64,000 nucleotides of DNA, taken from assembly GCF_000192795.1 (NCBI RefSeq), contig NW_007360621.1, positions 1 to 64,000 on the forward strand, read 5' to 3'. The stretch's first letter is position 1. Each line of letters opens with the position of its first letter. This DNA comes from Vavraia culicis subsp. floridensis (taxonomy: Eukaryota; Microsporidia; Pleistophoridae). This document shows positions 29,341-39,024 of this stretch, one piece after another. A model generated the notes under the pieces. That model saw only the letters and a list, made by a program, of their open reading frames with translations. It was not told the DNA's origin and did not search any database. A program made the translations under genes and the position numbers.

Positions 29341-30084
29341 ATGAAAACGCCGCGCAAAAAAAAAGTGGCATTTTACACACCCTCAAAAAAGAAGGTGAGA
29401 TGCATACAGCGAGATGATGAGAAAGGAACGGGTTGTGACGATGGCGAGACTGTTGAGTATGTGAGTGGCGAGTATGAGCGTGTTGAGCAGCGGAGTGGTG
29501 GCTTGGCACGGCATGGAGATGACGTGTACACGAGGAGAGAGGATGAGCAACAGGTTGGTGAGCGGAGGAGCAGACGAAGGAAAGCGCTTGGACGCGATAA
29601 AAAGGACATGAGCAGCGGCATGCACCGAGGAGGTAGCAGGGCCACGAAAAAGAACATGGTAAACGTTCATGACGAGAGCAGTGCTACGGACACGAAAGAA
29701 AATGTGGCAAATACCAAAGATAGGAGAGATGTGCGTGATGCGGGCTCGCCTATCAACGAAATCATTCACATAGAAAATGAGCTGTTGCAGGCGTACAGGG
29801 AAGAGAATGCGTTCCTTAAGACGAACGCGTCATCCGCTACCTCCCGATTGACAGGCTTTACGGTTACTGAGCCTGCGAAGGACCGCTTCATCGTAACGTA
29901 CAGCGCATACGATAGATACATAAACTTTAGGCTCGTGAAGAACGGCAAGAACTACGAGTACGAACTGATCGAGCATGGTTGCGTGGAGCTGCCAGACTTT
30001 TTGATGGAGGAGCTCGTGTTTGGTGAGGAGCAGCTGCCCAAGTTCTTCTTCAATTTGATGCAGGTCATGGTCGGGAAGGACTGA
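29341..30084 (+). CDS. Csm1/Pcs1-like monopolin-type chromosome segregation protein
   Basis: 247 residues from the ATG at 29341 (MKTPRKKKVAF); an earlier ATG at 29266 would add 25 residues. The N-terminal half is basic, charged and disordered. A predicted helix (IIHIENELLQAYREENAFLKT) precedes a C-terminal globular domain of about 80 residues. The pieces SRLTGFTVTEPAKDRFIVTY, INFRLVKNGKNYEYELIE and especially LPDFLMEELVFGEEQLPKFF match the Csm1/Pcs1 domain, an RWD-like fold whose family signature is 'YTPLxxxxxxxxLPDYLxDEIxFPRxxxxxFYxKV'. Csm1 dimerises through a coiled coil and clamps kinetochores or rDNA; in budding yeast it works with Lrs4 to co-orient sister kinetochores in meiosis I. Other RWD-fold kinetochore proteins (Spc24/25, Mcm21, Ctf19) are alternatives. 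Confidence 0.62.
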   Translation: MKTPRKKKVAFYTPSKKKVRCIQRDDEKGTGCDDGETVEYVSGEYERVEQRSGGLARHGDDVYTRREDEQQVGERRSRRRKALGRDKKDMSSGMHRGGSRATKKNMVNVHDESSATDTKENVANTKDRRDVRDAGSPINEIIHIENELLQAYREENAFLKTNASSATSRLTGFTVTEPAKDRFIVTYSAYDRYINFRLVKNGKNYEYELIEHGCVELPDFLMEELVFGEEQLPKFFFNLMQVMVGKD

Positions 30085-30644
30085 TGTTTTGCTGTGCTGG
30101 TAAATAAATTATATAATGATGATGTAGGATGAGGCGTGCTTGCTTGTGAATTGTTTTTAAAGCGGAGCCGTAGGATGTACTTGGTGTATGTGCTGTGGCG
30201 TGTTGGATCGATTCGTAGATGGGATAGAGCTGTGGCTGTGGCGTGTTGGATCGATTCGTAGATGGGATGGGGCTGTGGCTGTGGCGTGTTGGATCGATTC
30301 GTAGATGGGATGGGGCTGCGTGGTCTGTAGGCGATGATCACGCGACACGGAACAGTCTTTGATTAAACCTTGTATTCTATGTGAGATGTTGTTTTTGGCG
30401 CATGGTGCGTTCTCTGTCGAACGGTGATCTGTCATTGTACTGGGCATTTTTTAAAAAAGTTTGGCCTCTGATGACTGGGGCATTGTGCCTGTGAAGTGTG
30501 GCAGCATTGTTAACCAAGGTGTTGTTTGGGTAGTGTGCTATGTAAGAGGCAAGTAAACAGCTTTTAGCAAAAAGCAACGATTCTTTGGTCACGACGCACG
30601 AATGAAATGGCACGCAATTTGTGGGCACACTTTACTTAAAAAAG
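30085..30644. other. Intergenic region with 43-bp repeats
   Basis: 560 bases between the Csm1-like gene and tRNA-Leu. It holds the triplicated 43-bp repeat; minus frames over it are repeat artefacts. Confidence 0.6.
30192..30320. repeat. 43-bp tandem repeat, three copies, 3' of the Csm1-like gene
   Basis: Units starting GCTGTGGCGTGTTGGATCGA begin at 30192, 30235 and 30278, nearly identical, about 110 bases after the stop codon. Confidence 0.92.
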
Positions 30645-30728
30645 TAGCATCTGCGGGATTCGAACCCGCGCTTGGTTACCCAAATCTGAACTTGAGTCAG
30701 ACGCCTTAGACCGCTCGGCCAAGATGCC
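30645..30728 (-). tRNA. tRNA-Leu(CAA)
   Basis: 84 nt, class II with a long variable arm (around TTTGGGTAACCAA). The minus-strand acceptor GGCATCT pairs with AGATGCT, giving a G-T closing pair, and the discriminator is A. The D arm contains TGGCCGAGCGGTCTAAGGC, typical of leucine tRNAs. The anticodon stem TCTGA/TCAGA encloses CTCAAGT, giving anticodon CAA, which reads TTG. The T arm has GCGGGTTCGAATCCCGC. A T run follows at 30638-30643 as pol III terminator. No intron is needed. Confidence 0.95.
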
Positions 30729-32020
30729 TTAAGTGGTGCGCCATTGTATTTACTTATTTGGTGTGCATTCATTCCATTTCCTTTTTATTGATGTACAGGG
30801 TTAGTGCCTGTTTCTCCAATAAAAAGCGGACTGATGTATTTAACGCTATATCAACGTATTATAGTTCAAAATAAGCATACGTTCTATGAAGTGATACCCG
30901 TGAGTCATGGACAAACTGCAACTCAGACTATAAAAAAGATTTGAAACCGATAGTTAGCGCCATTCCATGGCGCTGAAACAACCAAAGAATAAAATAAAAA
31001 ATATTGCAAAGTATTACCGCTTGGAAATTGGGCCTGTCTGGGTATTCCTGCACTTGACTCGGTATATTTCGGGAATAAACTCATTTTATCGTTGCTAATG
31101 TGCGAAGATGTAGGTAAGCGATTTGAAGAACAAATTGTGCACGTGCTCAATAGAAATGCACTCTTTTGGTGCCACAAATGTTTTTATTTATACTTCTGTT
31201 CGCATTTGATCTCTTGCCTTTTTCTAAAGTATTTATTGTTGTGAAGTTCTCAACAGGTCCGTTTTAGGAGTGTTCAGAGATAACATGGCAATAAACGCCG
31301 TGCAACTTGCGTTCTACGTCTTATTTCTGCGAGCGATTCGATACTTTGATACGGATGCCACAATTTTCTTAATTGACAGGAGATACGCGGTAAAAAAAGA
31401 GATGCTGATGCCACTGATCCACACTTTTGATCGTTTTATACGTGTTTGTAATGCTATCAGCATTAGGAAAGATATTTTGAGCATGCGGATGTGTTGTGCA
31501 ATCGCATATAAACAGTTTTTAAAAATTGTGTGTTGGAAATGGAGAGTGTGCCTACTTGTGCTGCACGGTGAAGCGGAAATGATTACGTTCTACACGGTTT
31601 AAAGCACCAAGCTGACTTTTTATGGTGCCCATCTTTGTTGAATATTTGTGTTGGTGATTTAAAAGAAAAGCTAAATTTGTTAAAGACCGTTACAGAAATA
31701 AAAAAAGGCAAAATAAATAAAATGACGAGCACAAAAACGTAAAAATACCGTGTGAATAACGCTGAAACACTAAGAATGCATTCATAGCCACAGAGCGCAG
31801 CAAAAGCGGTTGGCTTGATACCGGCAACCAAACTGTCATGTCATCATGACATTTTTTAATAAATGGGGGTCGCTACTCGAACGAGGAGCATCGTAGTGAG
31901 GCGTGGTGTATGCGGTCTATTTCTGCTGTCCGTTCTTGTCAATCAATTTAGCGTATCATTTCGCTATCGCAACAAAAATTTTATTAAAATATAAAAATTA
32001 AACAAACCGGTAATCCATCG
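30729..32020. other. Intergenic region with one doubtful ORF
   Basis: 1.3 kb. A plus frame from the ATG at 31285 to 31602 (105 codons) is hydrophobic at its start and Cys-rich later, but has no family features. An AAATTT at 31976-31981, about 40 bases before the adenylate kinase ATG, may be its promoter box. Confidence 0.45.
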
Positions 32021-32557
32021 ATGAAAGTTTTAATAATTGGACCACCAGGCTGTGGCAAGGGCACACAAAGCGCAAAGGTATCTGCTGATTATCATCTAAG
32101 GCATATAAGCACTGGCGATATGTTGCGCAGTATTGCTAAAGAGGGCGGCGAACTCGCCGAGAGGATAAAGCCGTACATGGGCACGGGCTGCCTGGTTCCT
32201 GATGATCTGATTATCGAGATGATGCACTCGAAGTTGCCTGGTAGTTACATTTTGGATGGGTATCCCAGAACTATGAAGCAGGCAAAGTCTATGGAGGAGG
32301 TGAATGTTGCGGTGTTTCTCTCGCTCGATGAGGAGGAATGCGTGAGAAGAATCGTGGGAAGAAACCAAGGGCGGTCGGATGATAACAGAGAGACTGCGGC
32401 GATGAGGTACAAGGTGTATATGAAGGATACGTTGCCTGTGGTCAAGCATTTGAAGGAAAGGAAGGTTTTAACGGAGATTGCCGGGAACAGAGGTATTGAA
32501 GAGGTTTATGGAGATATAAAAAAGGTTTTAGATGGTCTTGGAAATAAAAGGAGGTAA
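32021..32557 (+). CDS. ADK1: Adenylate kinase (short-type nucleoside monophosphate kinase)
   Basis: 178 residues. It interconverts AMP, ATP and ADP. The P-loop GPPGCGKGT is at 7-15, the NMP-binding STGDMLR at 30-36, LVPDDLII at 58-65 and DGYPRTMKQA at 79-88. A short lid, GRNQGRSDDNRETAAMRY (113-130), supplies the catalytic arginines. The LVPDD plus DGxPRT-x-x-QA pattern favours adenylate kinase over UMP/CMP kinase, but the SDDN lid also occurs in UMP/CMP kinases, so substrate choice is not certain. The protein is smaller than yeast Adk1 (222) because the lid is of the short form. Start is the only upstream ATG. Confidence 0.9.
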   Translation: MKVLIIGPPGCGKGTQSAKVSADYHLRHISTGDMLRSIAKEGGELAERIKPYMGTGCLVPDDLIIEMMHSKLPGSYILDGYPRTMKQAKSMEEVNVAVFLSLDEEECVRRIVGRNQGRSDDNRETAAMRYKVYMKDTLPVVKHLKERKVLTEIAGNRGIEEVYGDIKKVLDGLGNKRR

Positions 32558-33666
32558 TTTGATGTTCAACTCATGTATTGGCGGTTTATGCGTTTAATAT
32601 GCTTGTCAGGCGCTCCGTATCACAGGAAGTGTTGCTCCATTTTTTGTTTTAAGAACAACTGCTTTTGAACTTACGGCACTTGCCGGAAGTGCCATCTCTC
32701 TGAGTTATCATAGAACAAAACGGTTTCTTCATCACATGATGGTGCTGCAGAGGCCCGTTGGTACGGGTCTCCTGCCCAGGTAATGAAATATTACCATTTC
32801 ACCGGTGTTCGCTCGAACGGGTTCTCAATGGCGATAGAAAGCGGGGCTCGCCAATGCGTAGGTCAAATACAAAAAGGACGTGCTTTGAACGTGAGAAAGT
32901 GTTGTATCGTTCTCGCGATCTGCTAAAATATTCATAACGTACTTTGTACCGGATGAGAGCGAAATTGTTTAGAAATCGAGTGCTTAACCCACGGAGAAAA
33001 CCACGAACCGATGCGATGCCTTGGAATCTGAGTTCTTCGCTGATGAGCTATGGCAGTTCAGTGTGAAGCACTCCATATGAACTTCTTGTCTATGCAGTAA
33101 AGAATGCTTGCGCGGTTATCATTTGACAATGCCCGTTACTAGACCACGAGCACAGATGATATTGAGGTGAAAAGTGCGTAATACCACCCTGCACCTTTTC
33201 TTCTCCCTCATCACGGCTAAAAAAGCTTTTCCTGCTTATCAGCGATGGAAAGACAAGGAAGGGTGTGGGAAAAGATTTTTTGAAAGCCGGTTCAATTATC
33301 ACCTCACAGACATAAGAAATGAAAAGGTTTGCCTCCAACACAAGTATTTAATTGGTTACAATGAGAATTAGTAAAACATCCTTTCTGATCAATCATTAAC
33401 TCGTGTTAAAGGCTATTCCAACTATATTTGTCCTTTAATGTGCGGTATAAAGAATTTTGTGTATACTATGGAAAACTTTCCGCTCACGTATATTCATGGG
33501 TTGCTCACACCTGTCCCATGGACAGCATCAAATAATTGATTCAAGTTCTCAGACAATCTTAAAGCTCATAGCATCACCTGCCAAGAAAATAAGTTAGTAG
33601 GTTTTATTTAATTCTGTTTGACAGCACCATCTCTTCATCTTCCAATGCCATACTTCCCTATGACTC
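32558..33666. other. Intergenic region with a possible structured RNA
   Basis: 1.1 kb. The stretch 32740-32860 is unusually GC-rich for the area and holds successive hairpins (see the candidate entry). A pair of overlapping short frames at 33090-33371 has no family features. The transition to the AT-rich half of the window lies here. Confidence 0.5.
32753..32852. ncRNA. Candidate structured RNA of unknown kind
   Basis: Three consecutive stem-loops can be drawn: GCCCG/CGGGT around 32753-32769, a perfect GGTAAT/ATTACC at 32779-32795, and GGCGA/TCGCC at 32830-32852. A GTTCGCTCGAAC stem lies between the last two. It matches no RNA class I can identify (not tRNA, 5S, U6 or SRP). Hairpins of this size also arise by chance. 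Confidence 0.2.
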
Positions 33667-34206
33667 TCACACTCCCATTATAAATTCCATACCCAGCATA
33701 TCTCTTATTTCTGGACAATTCGATGCTGCCATTTTCAGCGCATTCAGTTTCGATTCTTCCACAACCACGCCTTCCGGTTGGCTCTCACTTTCAACGCCCA
33801 CAAAATCAAAAAGTTGGTGTGGGTTATTGTCATCGCAGGGCGCTCTGACGAAATTATTGGCTGACTGGTCGAATGTTATGCAGAGCTTCATATCACTCAC
33901 TACCTTTACATGGCCCTGTGGTCGCTCTAGAAGCGTAAACCGCTGGTTGACTTTCCCATGTCTGTCTGACCAATAAATGAGTTTGGTGGCATTGCCAGAT
34001 ATATCCCATACTTTGTTATCCTTGGAGCGCACCATTACAAAATCTTCATTTGGGTGATCGGTGTTCTCAAGCTCGAAAATATCTGCCTCGTCTGGGTCCA
34101 CAAACGTGATGTTTCCGTTACTTTGGCCAATGTAAGTGTCGCGGTCAATTCTTTTTAGCTGGAACCTGAATGCTAACAGCGAGACGAGATATACAAACAT
34201 AATCAA
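33667..34206 (-). CDS. Secreted beta-trefoil (ricin-B-like lectin fold) protein, paralogue 1
   Basis: 179 residues. It begins with a signal peptide (MIMFVYLVSLLAF) and lacks a membrane anchor, so it is probably secreted. The body shows the shared family pattern: FQLKRIDRDTYIG, IFELENT, EDFVMVRSKDNKVWDI, LIYW, HGKVNQRFTLLERPQGHVKV, LCITF and QLFDF. NQRF and QLF resemble the QxW/QxF turns of ricin-B-like beta-trefoils, the carbohydrate-binding fold; only a lectin-like module is present and there is no catalytic chain. The C-terminal tail KLNALKMAASNCPEIRD-x-x-GM is shared with paralogue 3. Secreted lectin-like families are expanded in some microsporidia and are thought to act at the spore or host interface. 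The fold is inferred from motif spacing. Confidence 0.75.
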   Translation of the reverse strand: MIMFVYLVSLLAFRFQLKRIDRDTYIGQSNGNITFVDPDEADIFELENTDHPNEDFVMVRSKDNKVWDISGNATKLIYWSDRHGKVNQRFTLLERPQGHVKVVSDMKLCITFDQSANNFVRAPCDDNNPHQLFDFVGVESESQPEGVVVEESKLNALKMAASNCPEIRDMLGMEFIMGV

Positions 34207-35573
34207 AGAACACCCGCTGTTTAAATAAGCTATTCTGTGACAGAAACTATAGATAAACTAATTCGGTGATAGCATTGTATGATTAGATATAAGTAATCGT
34301 TGATTAGAAGAACTTCGCACACACGGCCATTCGTGCCTTGCAATCAGCAAAAATAAACAGTATTGATTCTCTGCGTGCCAAAACAACAGTTTTTCAAGAA
34401 ATATCGAACGAATCCTACCCAAAACACGATCTGTAGCTTTTATAGAATGAAGCACTAATAAAAATCTATTTTTTCGTAGTCTATTTTAGTTTCTACCACT
34501 ACGAAACAAAGATAAAGAGAATATTATTCGGAATCGAACCAGGTGTTAGACCATATAACTTGTTTTGACTGATACGTGTAACGAAATTGTGTTCGCTCTC
34601 CCCACTTTTCATTTTATCAAGATAATCGGTTTTAAATAAAAGTTGAGCTGATAATTCGAGGTTAAGTTTATGTGAAACACAATCATTAATGATTATTGGG
34701 CTGAGTGCCATTGGAAGAAAATGTAAGAATAGATTTATACAAGTAATAACAACATTTATCGGTGTTGAGCGAATATTACCGCAAAGAAACCACAAGTCTT
34801 AAATAATTAAGACTAAGCTGTCCGTATAATCATCAATTGTTTTGTCGAACTTTCATCACACCGCCAGTCCGCTTTGTTTGCTGTGGTACTCCGGAATGTT
34901 CAAAAAATTTATATAAATGGTCCTAAGAATGTATTTTTCGGGTCTTTACATGACGGACATCGCACCCAATACACATTTAAAAACACAAATACGGGTTGGA
35001 CACAAGATTGCGCATCAAAAGTACTGAAGTTCAGTACCAAGAATGCGTGGATATCGTAGATGTCATAACAAAATAATTGTTGCCAAAAAATGTAAGTCCT
35101 GTTTCGTATACAGCGAAGAATAAGTCATTTTTTCCAATATTTTTGATCAAGTATTGGTTTAATATGCGCCAAAGCATCTCTAAGGGCACCGTAACACAAA
35201 TTGACTCTGTGAATACGTGCACCAGCATGATACCTGTTAAAATACGTGCAAAACAATGTTTATAGCTGAGATAGAAGCAAATCAAATTTAATATTTGCTA
35301 AAATTGGTGCCATACATTCGCTCGAAATATCATTCGCTCATAAGTGATAACTTGTAGGAATAATCGGCATTTCTGACTATTATTTATTTGACATGGATTT
35401 AATCGATATCAGGTAACTGTGAATGCTTGTCTGTGATCAACTCAAATATCTAAAATCTCGATATCTGTTGCGAATTACTACGATAGTATCATAGTATGTG
35501 CGTATCCCATGCTGAAGAATGACATAACTCTTGTAAGTTAAGCGAGAACAATAGTTTGCAGCTATTTTATTTA
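34207..35573. other. Intergenic region between two tandem secreted genes
   Basis: 1.4 kb, AT-rich. A plus frame at 34874-35059 has a balanced composition but starts at TTG and matches nothing. Minus frames at 34258-34795 and 35031-35285 look random. Confidence 0.5.
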
Positions 35574-36269
35574 CTACGGAAGCATGTTATTGAACAATCG
35601 ATGCCGAATCGGGTGTATGTTAGGTACGAAACTTGTATCGGGAGTAGGAGGTGGTGATGGAGGAGTAGGCATTATTTTGGTTGAATGGCACACTTCATGT
35701 TTGTCCTCTTTTGGATGATTTGCTATTAGTTCACCATTAATCTTACATTGATGGTTCAATTCATAAATTCGTGCTGATAGTTGATCAATAACAGCCTTTT
35801 CTGAAGACTTCAAATCTGTATTCTCAGTCTGATTTGATTTGGATTGTGGTTTTGTGCCAATATCTACCATATCGAATAGCTGAGATTCCTCCTTTTCTTT
35901 GCAATCGTCTATCACGAAGTAGTTGAGAAGTGTGTTATATGTAACGCACATCTGATTTGAAGCAACAATTTTAAAATGTCCCTCCGGTCGTTGATGAAGG
36001 GAAAACTGCTGATTCCATCCCCCATGTGGATTAAACCAGTATATAAGTTTTTTACCACCGCCCTTCAGATCCCAAACGTAATTGTCTTTTGACTTGACTC
36101 GGATAAAATCTTCGTTTACGATCCCGGTTTCTTTAAGCTCGAATGTATCCGCCCCGGATAGTTCCACCAATGTTATATCTTCGCCCTTCTCGCCCACATA
36201 CAGATCGCCATCGATTTTTTTCAGGTGAAATTCGTGTGCTGACATTAGACCGATAAATATGATCATCAT
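35574..36269 (-). CDS. Secreted beta-trefoil (ricin-B-like lectin fold) protein, paralogue 2
   Basis: 231 residues with a short signal peptide (MMIIFIGLMSA). It is the closest relative of paralogue 1, which lies 1.4 kb away on the same strand: FHLKKIDGDLYVGEKGEDIT, TFELKET, EDFIRVKSKDNYVWDLKG, LIYWFNPHGGWNQQFSLHQ, RPEGHFKIV, MCVTY and QLFDMVD line up with it. After the trefoil domain the protein diverges: a Lys/Ser-rich segment, a helical stretch (AVIDQLSARIYELNHQ) and a proline-rich tail (PTPPSPPPTPDTSF). The local arrangement suggests tandem duplication followed by tail divergence. No membrane anchor is visible. Confidence 0.75.
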   Translation of the reverse strand: MMIIFIGLMSAHEFHLKKIDGDLYVGEKGEDITLVELSGADTFELKETGIVNEDFIRVKSKDNYVWDLKGGGKKLIYWFNPHGGWNQQFSLHQRPEGHFKIVASNQMCVTYNTLLNYFVIDDCKEKEESQLFDMVDIGTKPQSKSNQTENTDLKSSEKAVIDQLSARIYELNHQCKINGELIANHPKEDKHEVCHSTKIMPTPPSPPPTPDTSFVPNIHPIRHRLFNNMLP

Positions 36270-36987
36270 TGTGAGCTTTCATGTATTTTATTATATAAAG
36301 AACCTGAAACATTCTCGATGCAACTAGGTGGTATTTGTATTTATGACGTCGTGAAACTGCAATCTACGTATTGTTATCCAAAAATTCTTGGTGCTCACTG
36401 GTGTTCCTAATTAAACAGGTCTGCGTGAGCAGCAAAATGACATCACATCTATAAATGGATAAAAAATAGTAACTTTGTGATTTATGATGCATACGCCAGT
36501 CAATACATTAAATGGTTCATTAACGACACGAACAGAACATCGAAAAACACTGTGTGATGGTAGCACTATAAATCTTTATTATCAGTTCACCAAACAATCA
36601 TTTCTAAAGAATCAGGATATAAAATTGGTTTCAAACGAGGAAATATCAAGTTTGATACGATGTGCCACATTTATTTTACTGCCATGGTTCTAAAAACCTA
36701 TAAAAAGCTTCAAAAGTTGCAAATACATCATGACGATAGACAACAAGTATAAATGAAATTTCTTTCGCAATGCGGTTACAAGTATAGTACTGATACAAAA
36801 GACCTACTCAAGCCACATTTATCTTATTCTTTATTTCTCGTTGCAGAAGGAAAATCCCTTATCCTGTACCATCAATTTGAAATACCAAACAGGAGTAACA
36901 GCGGTATTCTTTCAGAACAAATTTAAAAAGCCTAGAATTCCGACTCTGATCAACAGTAAAACAACCCAAGAATTTTTAGAGGTTCAT
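36270..36987. other. Intergenic region
   Basis: About 720 bases. A plus frame at 36484-36693 shows no family features. The plus frame at 36841-37230 is a shadow of the muskelin-like gene. Confidence 0.55.
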
Positions 36988-39024
36988 TTATTTGAACAAA
37001 TCTTCTACATTCTCCCTTGGCATTCGCATGTCTTCCACGAAAAAATTACTTATCTCCTCAAAAATATCATTAAAAGACACCTTTTCCTCCGAATAACACT
37101 TTATCATCAACGTCCTATAGAACTTCTCATTTCTCCTCACCAATGGAAAAATCTTACGTTGCGCATACTCCAAATCATATTTTTGCAGGAAGAAATAGCT
37201 GCGCAGTTTTATTACCAATTCATCGAGTAAATCAAGCTTATTTCTCCTTTTTACTGTCACCGTATAGCGCTTGGATGCTTTCAAAATGAAAAAAGTATAA
37301 ACGTCTTCATCTATGTTGGTTTGGCTATAAACACTCGGATAGTTTGGTTTTGGAGACTTTTCCATATTCGCTATGCCCAAACTTATCACCTGACACTTCT
37401 TATACAGCTCTTTTTCACCATTCATCCGTGTTTTTCTCACGATACCCACACCACACTCACTCTCTTCAGTTCCCAATACCAAGCTAGCTCGGAGATCTAT
37501 CCCCAAATTTGCGATATATTCCCATTTAAAAGTTTCTATTTCGAATGCGTACAGTAAGTTTCTTGTATCAAAGCTAAAAACTATGAGAATCGTTTTTTGT
37601 TTAAGTACACTGTTGATTCTCAGATCATTGCTTTTTAGGGGAAATGGTACCTGGTTTACAACTTTTTTGTATTTTAGATGATAGTATTCGATAAAATTCA
37701 GACGGCTTTTGCCGTACTTACCGCCTATCACGATCAGTATATCGCCGTAGAGATGAGAATTAAATTTTGTTCTGGGATAGAAATCCGAGTTAACGCTGAT
37801 TTCATAGTCTTCTGTGCATTCAGCAATATCCGCAAAGTTGTAAATATCATTTTTATCGTCATCCGTATCTTCTAATAGCTCAGGCTGCCAATCGTTCAAT
37901 CTGATTTCAATTATTGTGTTATATTCATCGACTCCACTCATACTCCGCGAGCCACCGATCAGCAATATTTTATTATCGTAAAAAGCTATTTTATGGTTGT
38001 TTATCCATTTCAGCTCGTTTATTTCCAATTTCTTGATTATTTTACTTTCTCTCACGATGTATAAAATGTTTCTTAGCGTGAAAAAAAAAATCTTACCAAC
38101 CATTGGATAGTAATTCGTGATAGCTGCTAAATTTACGTCATTGCTCACGTGTTCTTGGTGTTTACTCGCTTTTATACCCAAATCTTTGAATGAGCTATCG
38201 TATGAGATGATTTTCTGGCAACTCTCATCCTCGATGTAAAAGCACTGCCCACTCATAACCTCATCTGCGGCGTTGTTAGTATCTATTTTCACTTCGTAGG
38301 GACCATTGTTGATCATCTGAGAGTTATTTTCAAGAATGTTCCTTAAAATCCTTTCTATCTCGCCTATTTCACCATTTTTCAGCAATTTTCTTATATTCGT
38401 GAGTATCTCATCTTCATATGCGACACTATAGTTCATTTTGTGATAATCCAAGTACTTTTTGATCACTTTGGAACATTTAACACTTATGGAGCGGTAGTAA
38501 TCATCAATTTCGTTTTTCGACAATTTTATTCCCCAGAGCACAATGTTATTGAGCAATTTTACAGGCAATCCACTGTTCTGTACAAAGATATCTCTGGAAA
38601 CGTTATTTGCCACATTAAAAACCCCATAGGTATCAAAGTGGTCCTCGTCAGCCATATCATTTTTTTCGCTGGTATCCTCGTCCTCTGGTGCATCTTTGCC
38701 TGCGTACTTGTACGTCTTTGTATTCTTAGTTACGAACAATTCTGTGGGATGCTCAGCAATTTTCTGCTCCCTTGCAACTTCCTTATCAATATCGCCAATC
38801 TTTATCTTCAGCTCATCCATGATCTCATAAATGTACACTTTGTCTTTGAACGATATTTTCCTATTTTTTAGCTTTACGTTTAAAACGTTCCTATTGTTTG
38901 ATACGTTTAGGGATGTCACCATGCACGGCTCAAACGATAGTGTTATCATAGGTTTCTTGTACTTTAATGTGTGATCGATGAGCACAATGTTTTTGGGATC
39001 TGCAACCACGTTGTTGAACGACAT
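36988..39024 (-). CDS. Muskelin-like protein (discoidin-like, LisH/CTLH and kelch regions)
   Basis: 678 residues, close to the ~735 of muskelin. Animal muskelin is a subunit of the CTLH/GID ubiquitin ligase. Residues about 20-170 could be the beta-rich discoidin-like domain; its end, NNIVLWGIKLSKNEIDD (159-175), resembles the muskelin 'FNFSIWYVELSGIDD' segment. A helical LisH/CTLH-type stretch follows (about 176-240: VIKKYLDYHKMNYSVAYED, then ILTNIRKLLKNGEIGEIERI). The second half carries kelch-type blades such as NKILLIGGSRSMSGVDEYN and DILIVIGGKYGKSRLNFIEYY, and a helical C-terminus. An acidic insertion lies at 108-130. The sequence is well diverged, so another CTLH-kelch protein is possible. 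The ATG at 39024 fits the conserved start. It sits between secreted paralogues 2 and 3, but has no signal peptide and is likely cytosolic. Confidence 0.6.
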   Translation of the reverse strand: MSFNNVVADPKNIVLIDHTLKYKKPMITLSFEPCMVTSLNVSNNRNVLNVKLKNRKISFKDKVYIYEIMDELKIKIGDIDKEVAREQKIAEHPTELFVTKNTKTYKYAGKDAPEDEDTSEKNDMADEDHFDTYGVFNVANNVSRDIFVQNSGLPVKLLNNIVLWGIKLSKNEIDDYYRSISVKCSKVIKKYLDYHKMNYSVAYEDEILTNIRKLLKNGEIGEIERILRNILENNSQMINNGPYEVKIDTNNAADEVMSGQCFYIEDESCQKIISYDSSFKDLGIKASKHQEHVSNDVNLAAITNYYPMVGKIFFFTLRNILYIVRESKIIKKLEINELKWINNHKIAFYDNKILLIGGSRSMSGVDEYNTIIEIRLNDWQPELLEDTDDDKNDIYNFADIAECTEDYEISVNSDFYPRTKFNSHLYGDILIVIGGKYGKSRLNFIEYYHLKYKKVVNQVPFPLKSNDLRINSVLKQKTILIVFSFDTRNLLYAFEIETFKWEYIANLGIDLRASLVLGTEESECGVGIVRKTRMNGEKELYKKCQVISLGIANMEKSPKPNYPSVYSQTNIDEDVYTFFILKASKRYTVTVKRRNKLDLLDELVIKLRSYFFLQKYDLEYAQRKIFPLVRRNEKFYRTLMIKCYSEEKVSFNDIFEEISNFFVEDMRMPRENVEDLFK

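Noticed and set aside
34530..34600. Sequence resembling a tRNA T-arm (GGAATCGAACCAGG)
   Set aside because: No matching acceptor, D or anticodon stems can be paired on either strand.
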